Assembly: GCA_963978895.1 (NCBI GenBank)
Contig: OZ022239.1
Span: 31,916,017-31,980,016, forward strand
Length of the DNA stretch: 64,000 bases
Reading direction: 5' to 3'
Origin: Erpobdella octoculata
Taxonomy: Eukaryota; Annelida; Clitellata; Hirudinida; Erpobdellidae
In this document: positions 18,801-27,584 of the stretch, piece by piece
How the letters are laid out: every line of letters begins with the position of its first letter
Position numbering within the stretch: the stretch's first letter is position 1
The notes under the pieces: model-generated
Databases searched by the model: none
Seen by the model: only the letters and a program-made list of their open reading frames with translations
Told to the model about the DNA's origin: nothing
Translations under genes and position numbers: made by a program

Positions 18801-19061
18801 GCACCGTTTGACTGGTCAGAGGCAAATCAACAGGCGTTCGAACAGTTAAAAACAGCTTTGAGTTTGACGCCAGTTCTGTCGTATCCAATCCCTGGAAAAG
18901 ATTTTGTATTAGACACATATGCAAGTAATGAAGGAATAGGGGCAGTGCTTAGTCAAATTGTTGACGGCAACGAAAAGGTAATAGTTTATTATAGCAGAAC
19001 TTTGTCGAAACCGGAGCGCAATTATTGCGTCACCAGACGTGAGTTATTAGGATTCTATTAA
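15858..19061 (+). CDS. Ty3-2 Gag-protease-reverse transcriptase polyprotein
   Basis: I start at 15,858 (MGLITLEELKCSDLKGQ), because the longer frame begins inside the LTR. Residues about 5-40 fit a SAP motif (LKGQLLLRGLSTVGKKNELK...RL), known in other proteins to bind DNA. A heptad run AAQEENR follows. Then come a capsid-like region, a CCHC knuckle CWNCDGLGHLQRDC near residue 360, a protease FIIDTGASCSII near 450, and a reverse transcriptase with LRFCVDYRMLN and the catalytic YLDDIIV near 870. RNase H begins DFVLDTYASNEGIGAVLSQI. The frame stops at RRELLGFY, inside RNase H, through a small deletion. One polyprotein for Gag and Pol is plausible. Confidence 0.92.
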   Translation: MGLITLEELKCSDLKGQLLLRGLSTVGKKNELKERLQQFLENEGKDPDTFEFEIKTPMELMTLMREESIAAQEVNRAAQEENRAAQEENRAAQEENRAAQRRIEELIIDDRLRLSEVENRVSNLEKLVKENVGEIETRLNNMVKQVQNGCQVQEKIHSVEHAKTPAFDGTVSWSVYKAQFEIAARKNNWLTSQQKAENLVFSLRGEALQLLELIADRDDYDAIVKVLESRFGNQHAPEIFRAQLKSRRQKPEESLQQLEADIERLANLGYPLCPRNVLNTIIADGFIAALKNSETQKALRVARVAGPSEALAFALNYEASEELSDKSYRVRKVGIEENDLDDRVRKIMEERPSWKKHNSPRCWNCDGLGHLQRDCRFQMFGHGQRKQGYSKKHDDVRQARPIVARSNKQNPDFVTINDILPYKVVPISILKKGASIFVEGRLGIKNCKFIIDTGASCSIIRPCLAKGEVLQSGNGIRLKTATGELVPVVGKIQTDIRLGNRTFQHQFLVADIEEECLLGLDFMKAHGFALDLKMGTFRQGDLEIPVYYKGEMISVKRVLVTKSIVVPAQSESLVWAKIESDKNSKVVGFIEPLNGVEKHGLMIGKTLVRTKSGSFVPVRVMNVTECDKRLTKGDKIAVCSPVDHILACNTVIGRNDNKKRMKYSQIQALLEAAKTSLKAMDYDKAEKLIEEYCDIIAIDEEDNGKTKIVEHRIRTGNTEPIRQMPRRLPLAKREEARKMLEKMKKQGFIEPSNSPWSSPVVLVKKKDNSLRFCVDYRMLNEVTQKDSYPLPRIDDTIDTLAGSRMFSTLDLKSGYWQVGIHPQDREKTAFSIGEGLWQFTVMPFGLCNAPATFERLMEYVLQGLNWRTCLVYLDDIIVVGKTFEEHLHNLEKVFQRIRDAGMKLNPAKCALFKNKVKYLGHIVSAEGVGTDPEKIEAVNHWPVPRNSQELRSFLGLCTYYRRFVANFSSIAKELHKLTEKNAPFDWSEANQQAFEQLKTALSLTPVLSYPIPGKDFVLDTYASNEGIGAVLSQIVDGNEKVIVYYSRTLSKPERNYCVTRRELLGFY

Positions 19062-20670
19062 GCACTTTCACAAGTATTTATATGGTCAAACGTTTTTGCT
19101 GAGAACGGATCACGCTGCTTTGAAATGGCTTTTAAATTTTAAAAATCCAGAAGAACAAGTGGCTAGGTGGATCGAACGTTTACAATCATACGAGTTTGAA
19201 ATTCAGCATCGGAAGGGTGAACAGCACAAAAATGCTGATGCACTGTCACGACGACCTTGCAATGATGAATGTAAGTATTGCATTCGCATGGAGGGGAAGG
19301 AAATAAATAATCAGTGTTTTCAGGTACGGTTTCAAATTGACGACACTTGGTCAGATGAAGTGATTCGAGACGAACAATTAAAAGATGATGATATAGGGCC
19401 GATTTTGAGATGGATGGAAGAAGGGAAGAAACCTGACTGGCAAGATATTTCTGAATTGAGTCCTGCTACTAAATCGTATTGGGCACAATGGGACTCTCTA
19501 AGGGTTGTGAACGGATCTTTAAAGAGAATTTGGGAAAGCACTGATGGTTCCACCAATGTTTTGCAATTAATTATTCCAAAAGTAAAAGTGCCAGAAGTGC
19601 TCCAACAAATGCACTCCGGAGTATCAGGGGGACATCTAGGTATGAATAAAACGTTGGACAAGATCCGCCAAAGATTTTATTGGGTATACTGTAAAATGGA
19701 TGTAGAGGAATGGTGTCAAAAATGTGATACCTGTGCCGCTAGTAAAGGACCACACGCTAAAACGAAAGGCCATTTACAACAGTACAATGTAGGTTCCCCT
19801 TTTGAAAGAATTGCTATAGATTTAGCAGGTCCATTTCCAGTATCAAAATCTGGCAATAAGTACATTATTGTGGTCATAGATTATTTTACAAAATGGCCAG
19901 AGGTATTTGCTATACCTAATCAAGAAGCAGTGACAGTTGCCAACGTTGTTGTTGATGGCTGGGTTAGTCGCTATGGAGTACCAATGGAGCTCCATTCAGA
20001 TCAGGGCAGGAACTTTGATTCACAATTGTTTAGAGAAATGTGCCGTGTTTTAGGCATACATAAAACCCGCACAACTCCCCTTCATCCTCAGTCTGACGGT
20101 ATGGTGGAACGATTTAATCGAACTATTCAACAGCACTTGTCTAAGATGGTCGGTGAAAACCAAGTTGATTGGGATAAACACATTCCGTTATTTTTGATGG
20201 CTTACAGAGGATCGGTTCACAACACGACGAAGGCCACCCCAAGTAAAATGTTATTTGGACGGGAAATACGACTTCCTTGCGATCTTATGTTTGGAAGTCC
20301 GGGAGACAAAATAGAATCGGAAAGCGAGTATGCCGCACAATTGCGGGCTCGGTTAAATGAAATTCATTTCGTAGCCCGAAATAGGATCAAGGCAGCCAGC
20401 GACAGAATGAAAACTCGGTATGATCGCCAATCAAATATGAAAGAGTTCAAAGAAAATGATTTGGTGTGGTTCTACAATCCCCAACGCAAAATTGGAAAAT
20501 CACCTAAACTTCAACAGGACTGGGAAGGACCATATAGAATTATTAAAAAGATCAATGATGTCATCTACCGGATTCAAAAGGGCCAACGTACTAAGATGAA
20601 AGTAGTTCATGTTGACCGCCTTGCCAGATACTATGGAGGCAATGAAACTGTTCGGGACGAACAGGATTAA
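19057..20670 (+). CDS. Ty3-2 RNase H end and integrase
   Basis: The next frame resumes RNase H with IKHFHKYLYGQ and TDHAALKW, then an integrase zinc-finger region with HSGVSGGHLG and CQKCDTC. The core has the three catalytic acids: D in IAIDLAGPF, D in LHSDQGRNF and E in GMVERFNR. A C-terminal GPY/F-type module (WEGPYRIIKK) ends the protein, with no obvious chromodomain. The join with the first frame falls within a few bases of 19,057, so a single small deletion is the only clear block to a full polyprotein. Confidence 0.92.
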   Translation: MKHFHKYLYGQTFLLRTDHAALKWLLNFKNPEEQVARWIERLQSYEFEIQHRKGEQHKNADALSRRPCNDECKYCIRMEGKEINNQCFQVRFQIDDTWSDEVIRDEQLKDDDIGPILRWMEEGKKPDWQDISELSPATKSYWAQWDSLRVVNGSLKRIWESTDGSTNVLQLIIPKVKVPEVLQQMHSGVSGGHLGMNKTLDKIRQRFYWVYCKMDVEEWCQKCDTCAASKGPHAKTKGHLQQYNVGSPFERIAIDLAGPFPVSKSGNKYIIVVIDYFTKWPEVFAIPNQEAVTVANVVVDGWVSRYGVPMELHSDQGRNFDSQLFREMCRVLGIHKTRTTPLHPQSDGMVERFNRTIQQHLSKMVGENQVDWDKHIPLFLMAYRGSVHNTTKATPSKMLFGREIRLPCDLMFGSPGDKIESESEYAAQLRARLNEIHFVARNRIKAASDRMKTRYDRQSNMKEFKENDLVWFYNPQRKIGKSPKLQQDWEGPYRIIKKINDVIYRIQKGQRTKMKVVHVDRLARYYGGNETVRDEQD

Positions 20671-20681
20671 GAAGGGGGTAG

Positions 20682-20893
20682 TTTTATATCTACGGTTTAT
20701 ATAATTTCCTATCACGGCTGATAAACCTCAGAAGACATCATGAATTAAGTAGGACATAAAAAAAGTATAGAGTGAGTATTTACATAACTTCAATCAACCA
20801 GTCTTAATTACAGTTACTAAGATAAAAGTTTTTGATTAAGTGTGTATTTCTTCTAATAAATAAAGGACCATTTTCAAAGAACCTGAATATCGT

Positions 20894-20897
<4 letters not shown>
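20682..20897 (+). repeat. Ty3-2 3' LTR
   Basis: 216 bp matching the 5' LTR. It ends CGTAACA and is followed at once by a TA array. Confidence 0.93.
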
Positions 20898-20932
<35 letters not shown>

Positions 20933-20936
<4 letters not shown>

Positions 20937-21190
20937 CGAGGCGGTGTTGCCGTAGACACGTGGGTTCGATTCCTAGCAGAGTCTTATAAATATTTGCGTT
21001 TCTTGTGGTGACAGTTAAGTCATCCTATTTGTAGGCTCTTGAAACATTTCAACGCAATGTTTCACTTCATAAATTATCTATCTGGCAGCAGACTAAGCTG
21101 TCGAGCCGAAGTAAGGAGTTCTGAACCTATCATAGTCGTAGTCTAATGTTAAGTAGCTCCGAAAGACAGAGACTTCTAGCCATCCTTTTT
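20933..21190 (+). mobile_element. tRNA-derived SINE, copy 1 (head truncated)
   Basis: Begins inside the tRNA-like head at 'taggcgaggcggtgttgcc', includes the B-box GGTTCGATTCC and a tail of about 200 bp ending 'ctagccatcc'. The head is replaced on the left by a TA array. Confidence 0.65.
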
Positions 21191-21281
21191 TGGGGATGGT
21201 CGGTGGCTCAGTTGGTAAGAGCGCTTGCATTTAGGCGAGGCGGTGTTGCCGTAGACACGTGGGTTCGATTCCTAGTAGAGT

Positions 21282-21283
<2 letters not shown>
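21191..21283 (+). mobile_element. tRNA-derived SINE, copy 2 (tail truncated)
   Basis: Contains an RNA polymerase III A-box-like TGGCTCAGTTGG (21,204-21,215) and B-box GGTTCGATTCC (21,262-21,272), with the same body as copy 1. It is cut on the right by a TA array at the spot where copy 1 reads 'cttataaatattt'. The cloverleaf is poor and I see no CCA-type end, so this is a SINE head, not a tRNA gene. Confidence 0.7.

Positions 21284-21379
<96 letters not shown>
21284..21379. repeat. (TA)n microsatellite
   Basis: Pure TA array between the truncated SINE and a Helitron 5' end. Confidence 0.97.
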
Positions 21380-21380
<1 letters not shown>

Positions 21381-21385
21381 GTTGA

Positions 21386-21726
<341 letters not shown>

Positions 21727-21734
21727 TGTTACAT

Positions 21735-21923
21735 TGTTACGATATCACCAAATCGTATACCGGGCTCAATAAAATGGTTTTGCAATTTATTGGAAAATAA
21801 TAAATGAAGCTTTGTTAAGGCTATTTATACCTTTTGATCTATTAATAAATGTCCATAATAGTTATTCCAAGTCCTTTAACATCTATCAATGGGAAAACCT
21901 ATCGTAAAATCAGCGATTTTACA
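21735..21923 (-). repeat. Ty3-3 3' LTR
   Basis: Begins TGTAAAATCG after the purine tract and shares its last 80 bp or so with 23,729-23,812 ('gagcccggtatacgatttgg'). Confidence 0.7.
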
Positions 21924-22303
21924 TTATTACTCCCTTCTTAATTCTGTTCGTCCCGAACAGCATAGTCGCTTTTGAGAAATGCGACTCGGCCACGAACACC
22001 AAAATACCTTAATCTTTACTCGTGGCTTTGACCGCAATTCGCAAACAACATGGTCAAGTCTCTTGACCGTTTGACGTTATTTCTTCCAGTCTTTCTTTGG
22101 CTCATCGTCACCATTTCTGCATGGTTCATCACAGCTTTTTTTGCATGCCTCGTCCTGAACATCTTTGCACGGTTTATCGGAACTGTCTGCTTTTTCTTCT
22201 TCCTCCACATCTTTTAGATCTTTCTCAAGAAACTCTTCAAAAGGTTTTTCGAAAACACGTTCCATAAATCCAATAAATCCCTTCATCAAACTGTTATTTG
22301 ATT

Positions 22304-23548
22304 TTACAATGACTCTTGGTCTATCTGATCTAGAATCATCTGTGGAATCATCTGATTCAGAATCCTCTGTGGATTCATCTGATTCAGAATCCTCTGTGGA
22401 TTCATCGGTTTATCGGAACTGTCTGCTTTTTCTTCTTCCTTCACATCTTTTAGATCTTTCTCAAGAAACTCTTCAAAAGGTTTTTCCAAAACACGTTCCA
22501 TAAATTCATTAAATCCCTTCATCAAACTGTTATTTGATTTTAAAATGACTTTTAGTCTGTCTGTTCTAGAATCCTCTGTGGATTGATCTGATTTAGAACC
22601 TTCGTTACCGTTCTCTGTTCTTGGCTCATCTTTTTCAGAGTTTTTGCTGGCTGCATTGCTATTGTTGTTTTGGAGAAGTTCATCGCCATCATGTTTGATC
22701 TCTTCCAAGCTACAATCGAACGTTTTCATTTCACATTTCAACTCGGCTCTTTCGTCGGTGTCAACTTTCGTATCGTCCAGAGGATCTTTCTTTATATTAT
22801 CGCCATCGTCTCTCAAATCAGTGTCTTCTTTTTTTGTCAAGTTAACTTTGACGCATTTCCCCATTGGAGTTTCGTCCGTTTCTAAATCCTCGGTTGCTTC
22901 ATCCGAGTCAGATTCGTCACTAAAATCTGACCCTGAATATTCGGTGCCGTCGTCTGTTATGGAGGCTTCCGTTTCAGAACCGTCGCTGTATGGGTAAGAG
23001 CCATAGTTGTTATTGCCATTATTATAATCATCATCGTCACTTTCATCCTCATCGTTTTGCATTTCGTTTTCAACATTCTTCTCATCTTTTTTAGTTTTGT
23101 TTTCGACGTCCAGATCGACTGTATCACTGTCACCATCTTTGCATGGTTCATCTTGAGCATCTTTGCAAGGTCCCTTATCATGACCGTGTTTGACAGGCTC
23201 ATCATCATGACCCACCTGACTTGTGCAGTCTGTACGGCCGTCATCAGTCACATGCTCTGAGACAGAACTGGTGGACTCCAGTTCAAATTGGGTTTCGCCG
23301 CAGCAACCCACATCACCAGCAACCCGCTGGTCCAGAACCATGTCCACCACTGCCTCAGCCAACCCTGCGACCAAACTCTCAACAGTTGTACCGGCTGCTG
23401 CAACTTTGTTTTTGTGGCAAAGAATCATTCCTTCTCCTGTCTTCCCCTGTGCTGCCATGTTTTCTCTGGCTTGTTGTCTTTCTTTTTCCAGCAATTTCTT
23501 TATCAATTTTCTCCGCTTAACCACAGCTTCCTCGTCAATATCGAACAA
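22304..23548 (-). CDS. Ty3-3 acidic, low-complexity ORF of unknown function
   Basis: One open frame of about 414 codons. It starts basic and helical (EEAVVKRRKLIKKLLEKERQ), then becomes very rich in D, E and S, with a repeated DEPCKDG-type cysteine motif and a run ESDDDDYNNGNNNYG. The end repeats LEKPFEEFLEKDLKD, encoded by a tandem duplication (about 22,160-22,320 and 22,400-22,560). No known domain is seen. It occupies the place of gag-pol and is open over 1.2 kb, although the Gag start beside it is broken. Confidence 0.55.
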   Translation of the reverse strand: MFDIDEEAVVKRRKLIKKLLEKERQQARENMAAQGKTGEGMILCHKNKVAAAGTTVESLVAGLAEAVVDMVLDQRVAGDVGCCGETQFELESTSSVSEHVTDDGRTDCTSQVGHDDEPVKHGHDKGPCKDAQDEPCKDGDSDTVDLDVENKTKKDEKNVENEMQNDEDESDDDDYNNGNNNYGSYPYSDGSETEASITDDGTEYSGSDFSDESDSDEATEDLETDETPMGKCVKVNLTKKEDTDLRDDGDNIKKDPLDDTKVDTDERAELKCEMKTFDCSLEEIKHDGDELLQNNNSNAASKNSEKDEPRTENGNEGSKSDQSTEDSRTDRLKVILKSNNSLMKGFNEFMERVLEKPFEEFLEKDLKDVKEEEKADSSDKPMNPQRILNQMNPQRILNQMIPQMILDQIDQESL

Positions 23549-23550
23549 AT

Positions 23551-23703
23551 ATTAATCATCGTCATGCCCATAGCCTTCATTCACTAACACGGCTAAGAGG
23601 CGTTCCATAAGTTCGTCCTTTTTCCTGTATCGCTCAGGCCACGTTTCTCCAGTTCGTCTTTCATTTCACTCGCCCAAAGCTCATCAAATGATTTCAAAAC
23701 CAT
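23551..23703 (-). pseudogene. Ty3-3 Gag N-terminus with SAP-like motif (frameshifted)
   Basis: ATG at 23,703 reads MVLKSFDELWASEMKDELEK, then RGLSDTGK. A one-base shift leads to DELMERLLAVLVNEGYGHDD and a TAA just before the acidic frame. The pattern LKDEL..RGL...G....L..RL fits SAP and parallels the Gag start of Ty3-2. Confidence 0.65.
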
Positions 23704-23810
23704 TCTTGTATCCCAATTCTGACACCAATGTTACGATATCACCAAATCGTATACCGGGCTCAATAGAATGGTTTTTGCAGTTTATTGGAAAATAATAAAT
23801 GAAACTTTGT

Positions 23811-23814
<4 letters not shown>

Positions 23815-23853
<39 letters not shown>
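23815..23853. repeat. (TA)n microsatellite
   Basis: TA array joining the truncated Ty3-3 LTR to a Helitron 3' end. Confidence 0.95.
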
Positions 23854-23855
<2 letters not shown>

Positions 23856-24085
23856 CGGGGTAACCCGGCGTTGCTCGGGGTTTTCAAAGGTTTTTCTCAT
23901 TTTTCTCTCTTGCTCCCGTTTCCTTTCCCGTTTGCTCTCCCGTTTCCGTTCCCGCTTGTTCTCCCGTTTCCGTTCCCGCTCGCACTCATTTTTTTTCTTT
24001 TCCACTCTTTCAAAACTTATTTTAGCCCATAAAATGTAAAATAGATTTGTTAAAAGTTGCATGAAGCCTTCAAACGTTGTTACGT
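23854..24085 (-). mobile_element. Non-autonomous Helitron, 3' part
   Basis: On the minus strand it ends ...CCGGGTTACCCCGCTA, preceded by the hairpin words of the family and by repeated 'gggaacggaaacggg' units. The terminal G of CTAG is missing. The 5' head is absent. Confidence 0.6.
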
Positions 24086-24127
24086 AAACAAAATTTGAAT
24101 TTTATTACGCAATTACCTTTGATGGTC

Positions 24128-25475
24128 GTACATTTATTTATTTATTTATTTATTATGTTGTCAACACGAGTTAAATAACTCCTTGCCGAATTACAAACAA
24201 AAAAACCACACGAACAGAAAAAAAGCACAACACGACCCCACAAACGAACCGGAAACAAAGAAAAATGTCAACACCACCAATGAATCAATTCAAAAGTAAT
24301 CAGAAAACATGTCCAAAATCAGCACGACATCACAAGCAAACCGAAAACATAATGTCAATTAAACAGAAAACATATCTAAAACTCAACGCGAACTCTCAAG
24401 CGAACCAAAAACAGTAAAATGTCGCACATATGGAGTCAGATCAAAAACTAAACATAAAACATAATAATATAAAAAAAAAACCGCACGAACAGAAAAAAAA
24501 GTACAACAGGACCCCACAAACGAACCGAAAAAAAAGAAAACTGTCAACACCACTAATGAATGAATCAATTCAAAAGTAATCAGAAAACCAGCACGACATC
24601 ACATGCAAACCGAAAACATAGTGTCAATTAAACAGAAAACCTATCTAAAACCCAACACGACCTTAAAGCAAACCAAAAACATTGCAAAATGTCACGCAAT
24701 TAGAGGCAGATCAAAAACTAAACATAAAACACATCTAAAACCCCCGTCTTCACAACTCATAAACCTTTTCACCCCAAAAAGCATCTAATAATATCCTAAA
24801 AGTATATTTATCTCCAGCTGACACGACCGACTGTGGCAATCTATTCCACTCCTGAATAACTCTATTACCAAAGAAATACTTCCTGCAGTCTTTGTGTGCA
24901 CCTGATGTCACCAGCTTTCTATCGTGGCCTCTGGTTCTTTCATACGTACAGAAGGTCAGGGTGGGACAAACCAAGCTCCTTAGATCTCCAGCCAACAAAT
25001 CGAATAATAAAATCAAATCCGCTCTGATTCTTCTATATTTCAATGTCGGAAGCTTTAATTTTCTCAATCTCATTTCGTATGGCATTCCCACACAGGATGG
25101 CCGCAGTTTAGTCGCCCTTCTCTGCACCCTTTCTACTGCATCGATCAATCCTTGCCTATATGGGTTCCACACTTGTACTCCATATTCTAGCTGGGACCTC
25201 ACCAAGGCTTTATATAGAGTAATAAAGGCTTCATCTGACAATTTTCTAAAATTTCTTGCTATTATGCCCAGCATCATGTTGGCTTTCTTTACCCGAGATA
25301 AAATATGTTCTTTGAATTGCAGTTTTGAATCCATAATAATACCGAGATCCGAGACTGATTCAATTGTTGGTATCTCACACGTGGTGCCATCTAAATCTAT
25401 CAAATGATATTTATTTATGAAATGCTTCCCCCCAACATGGAGAAGACAGCATTTTCCAATTTTACATAGGAACTT
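24128..25475 (-). pseudogene. Rex1/CR1-like LINE, 3' part with (TTTA)n tail
   Basis: Minus-strand frame 25,400-24,750 reads SVSDLGIIMDSKLQFKEHIL, then ALVRSQLEYGVQVWNPY, VERVQRRATKL and FFGNRVIQEWNRLPQSVV, the region beyond the reverse-transcriptase core in Rex1/CR1-related LINEs. The 3' UTR (24,130-24,745) contains a direct repeat of roughly 230-290 bp (about 24,190-24,420 and 24,475-24,720) and ends in (AAAT)n. The 5' side is cut by a Helitron near 25,478. The last 270 codons are open, so this copy is fairly young. Confidence 0.8.
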
Positions 25476-25477
25476 TT

Positions 25478-25943
25478 GGCCTGGAAAGTTAAGAAGGGGA
25501 AAAGTTAAGAAGGTTTGGACTCCTTCTCCGATCCCCCGGCTAAGGGGTCCAAAAAACCTTCCGGCCAAAAGTGCCTATACATGATCATTGCATAAGTTTT
25601 CGAAGCACTGTTTACAATTGCGTAACAAGCATTACTTGCTAATGGACTTCTTAATATTAAGAAGTCCATGACTTGCTTCCCAGTCTTGCATAATGTGACC
25701 GATTGCGCGTTATTACAAATTATTAAGAGATAGATGGGGCGGGAAAGCGACCGGAATCGGGAAAGTGACCGGGAGCGGGAAAGCGACCGGAATCGGGAAA
25801 GTGACCGGGAGCGGGAAAGCGACCGGGAGTGGGAGAGCAAGCGGGAACGGGAAAGCGACCGGGAGCGGGAGAGAAAACGGGGAATTAAACGAGAACTAGA
25901 GAAAAACGATAAACCCCCGAGCAACGCCGGGTAACCCCGCTAG
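25478..25943 (+). mobile_element. Non-autonomous Helitron with GGGAAAGCGACC minisatellite
   Basis: Contains the family body ('gatcccccggct', 'ggccaaaagtgcctat'), a run of GGGAAAGCGACCGGGAGC-like units (25,738-25,870), the hairpin words CCGAGCAACGCCGGG and the end CTAG at 25,940-25,943 followed by T. The 5' head is missing or diverged. Confidence 0.7.
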
Positions 25944-25964
25944 TTATATATATATATATATATT

Positions 25965-26170
25965 CTTTTAAGCACACTCTGTTAAAAATTATGGCCCACT
26001 TGGCGTTTATCAATTTTTTTATGGTGCCCTCGATATTGCGGTAATTGAAAGACGTGAGACTTGTTTCAGATGTTTTATTTGGCTTACTGCAGTTTCGGAA
26101 ATCCTTTCCCATCTTCACAACCCAAAGTAATAAACTAAAAGTTAGCGTAAAATAAGAAACGGAAGCAAGA
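25965..26170 (-). mobile_element. Penelope-like fragment, locus 4
   Basis: Minus-strand frame ends INAKWAIIFNRVCLKE just before a TA array, the same stop point as loci 1-3. Upstream is a hammerhead-like motif (26,092-26,118, GTGAAGA ... CCGAAAC). Kinship to Penelope-like elements is inferred from the motif plus the N-terminal Fxx(A/V)CLxExLxPxY pattern. Confidence 0.45.
26092..26118 (-). ncRNA. Hammerhead-like motif, locus 4
   Basis: Minus strand GTGAAGA, TG, stem GGAAA / TTTCC with loop GGA, then GAAAC. The first base deviates from CUGANGA. The stem differs from the other loci yet pairs fully. Confidence 0.35.
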
Positions 26171-26193
26171 CGAATCAAAACAAGTTAAATTTA

Positions 26194-26301
<108 letters not shown>

Positions 26302-26344
26302 TATGTTTATATATATATATTTCATTGCAAGCACCCAAACACGA

Positions 26345-27560
26345 ACAGCGCAACCTTAAATTTTGTTCTTTCTGAAAGCCCCGGACAGCTGAGCTCTCAA
26401 AAAAAAAGAAGTTTTACTTTTGTTTCTTTATTATTCTATTAAATTAACGATAATAATTATAAGATAAGACTATAGTAGTTGCTATACACTTATTGCTCTA
26501 ATGAAGATCTCCAAGTAAATTATTAATAAGAAAATACATTTGCTTGTCCTATGAAGCGATTAGAAAGAAAATATACATGGTCTATACATAAATGAAACAT
26601 GCATATATATAATAAATAGAGCTATAAGGTCCACACTCCCAACAGTTAACTATTCGAACTTCTTGCTGTTGCAAATTATTTTGTCGGCGGTGTTGATGAC
26701 GTCTGGAAAGATGCTTTTCTGGCAAACCAGCTAGAGTGTAATTGCCATAATCATTAGTAATTAATAAGCTGATTGTTATTAATATAACCTGCAAAAAGTT
26801 TAACTAAATTCATACGCCGTCTACGACTATAATTGATAATGTGTTTGAGTTTTTTATTCAAATAACTGCCCGAACTTTGTGAGTTTTTAAAAATTGGAAC
26901 ACAAGACAGAATTTTACGATTTGGTACATTTATTAAAATCCATTGATATGTTGATATAACAACTGAATCTTTAACATACTTTAGTAAGAATAGACAGCAT
27001 TAGGCTATATGTTACAAGTGTAACATATAGCCCCAGTGTGATTTTTCGTAAACAACAAGTCACTACTAATACAACGGCCCTGCTACATCGCTAGAAATTG
27101 TCTGTTTATCAGCACATATCAATCACCATGCCACCAACATGCAAAATATGGCAACAGAAATAATCAAACTAGCTGCAGAAACAAACAAAGTGCACACCTA
27201 CCTGGAAAAAAGATATCGACTCGAAAATAGTTTATTTGCTACAACTTTATCAGTATTGTTTATATTTAAATCAGCATCGCCGGATATTGTCAGGTTCACT
27301 GTGCGCATGCGTTGATTCAACGGCAAGGATTATTTAGAGTGTGCCAGCAGCAAGCAACTCCTCTGAGAGAGCAATCTCTATGGGTGGGTTAACCATTAGT
27401 GATTGAAGAACTCAGCTAGGTGGAAAAACATTGATAGACTTCTATTTAATCATGGACTTAAATAAATAAATAAATTGTATTGAATCATATTACGGTGTTA
27501 TTGCAATTCTATATATCAACACGTAAGTTATAGTTGCATTGAAATGATGTACGGAAAAAT
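26345..27560. other. AT-rich non-coding region
   Basis: I see no gene. It holds one perfect hairpin (27,003-27,032, reported separately) and a short AAAT run near 27,465. Confidence 0.5.
27003..27032. other. Perfect 13-bp inverted repeat with AAGT loop
   Basis: GGCTATATGTTAC and GTAACATATAGCC are exact reverse complements separated by four bases. A related single arm 'gtaacatgtagcccc' stands at about 27,827. No T-run follows, so I do not call a terminator. Confidence 0.7.
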
Positions 27561-27584
27561 AATGACTACTACAGAATTGATTAA

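Larger units (their letters stand above)
15612..20897 (+). mobile_element. Ty3-2: young, nearly complete Ty3-type LTR retrotransposon
   Basis: The two 216-bp LTRs (15,612-15,827 and 20,682-20,897) start TTTTATATC and end CGTAACA. Reading by eye I find a single T/C difference ('aactttaatc' against 'aacttcaatc'), so insertion was recent. A primer-site-like TGGTGTCGGAAGC follows the 5' LTR and a purine tract 'aagaagggggtag' precedes the 3' LTR. Inside are Gag, protease, reverse transcriptase, RNase H and integrase in two frames separated by one lesion. It sits in the TA-rich part of the 3' LTR of Ty3-1 and is followed by a TA array. Confidence 0.93.
21735..23812 (-). mobile_element. Ty3-3: LTR relic with an acidic ORF in place of pol
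   Basis: Minus strand. The 3' LTR is 21,923-21,735 (TGTAAAATCG ... ATATCGTAACA, 189 bp). The 5' LTR survives only as its last 84 bp or so (23,812-23,729), cut by a TA array. Next to it is a primer-site-like TTGGTGTCAGAATTGGGA (23,728-23,711). The purine tract AAGAAGGGAGTAA and the preceding 'ttcgggacgaacag' match those of Ty3-2, so the two are related. Inside are a SAP-like Gag start and a long acidic frame, but no protease, reverse transcriptase or integrase. Confidence 0.75.

Noticed and set aside
21191..21283. tRNA gene
   Set aside because: A- and B-box are present but the arms do not form a clean cloverleaf, and a near-copy with a long tail lies next to it, so it is a SINE head.
25734..25934. 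Arg/Glu/Ser-rich frames over GGGAAAGCGACC units (also near 29.2, 32.9, 49.3, 53.3 and 55.2 kb)
   Set aside because: They are translations of the Helitron minisatellite in either strand; stops and frames differ from copy to copy.
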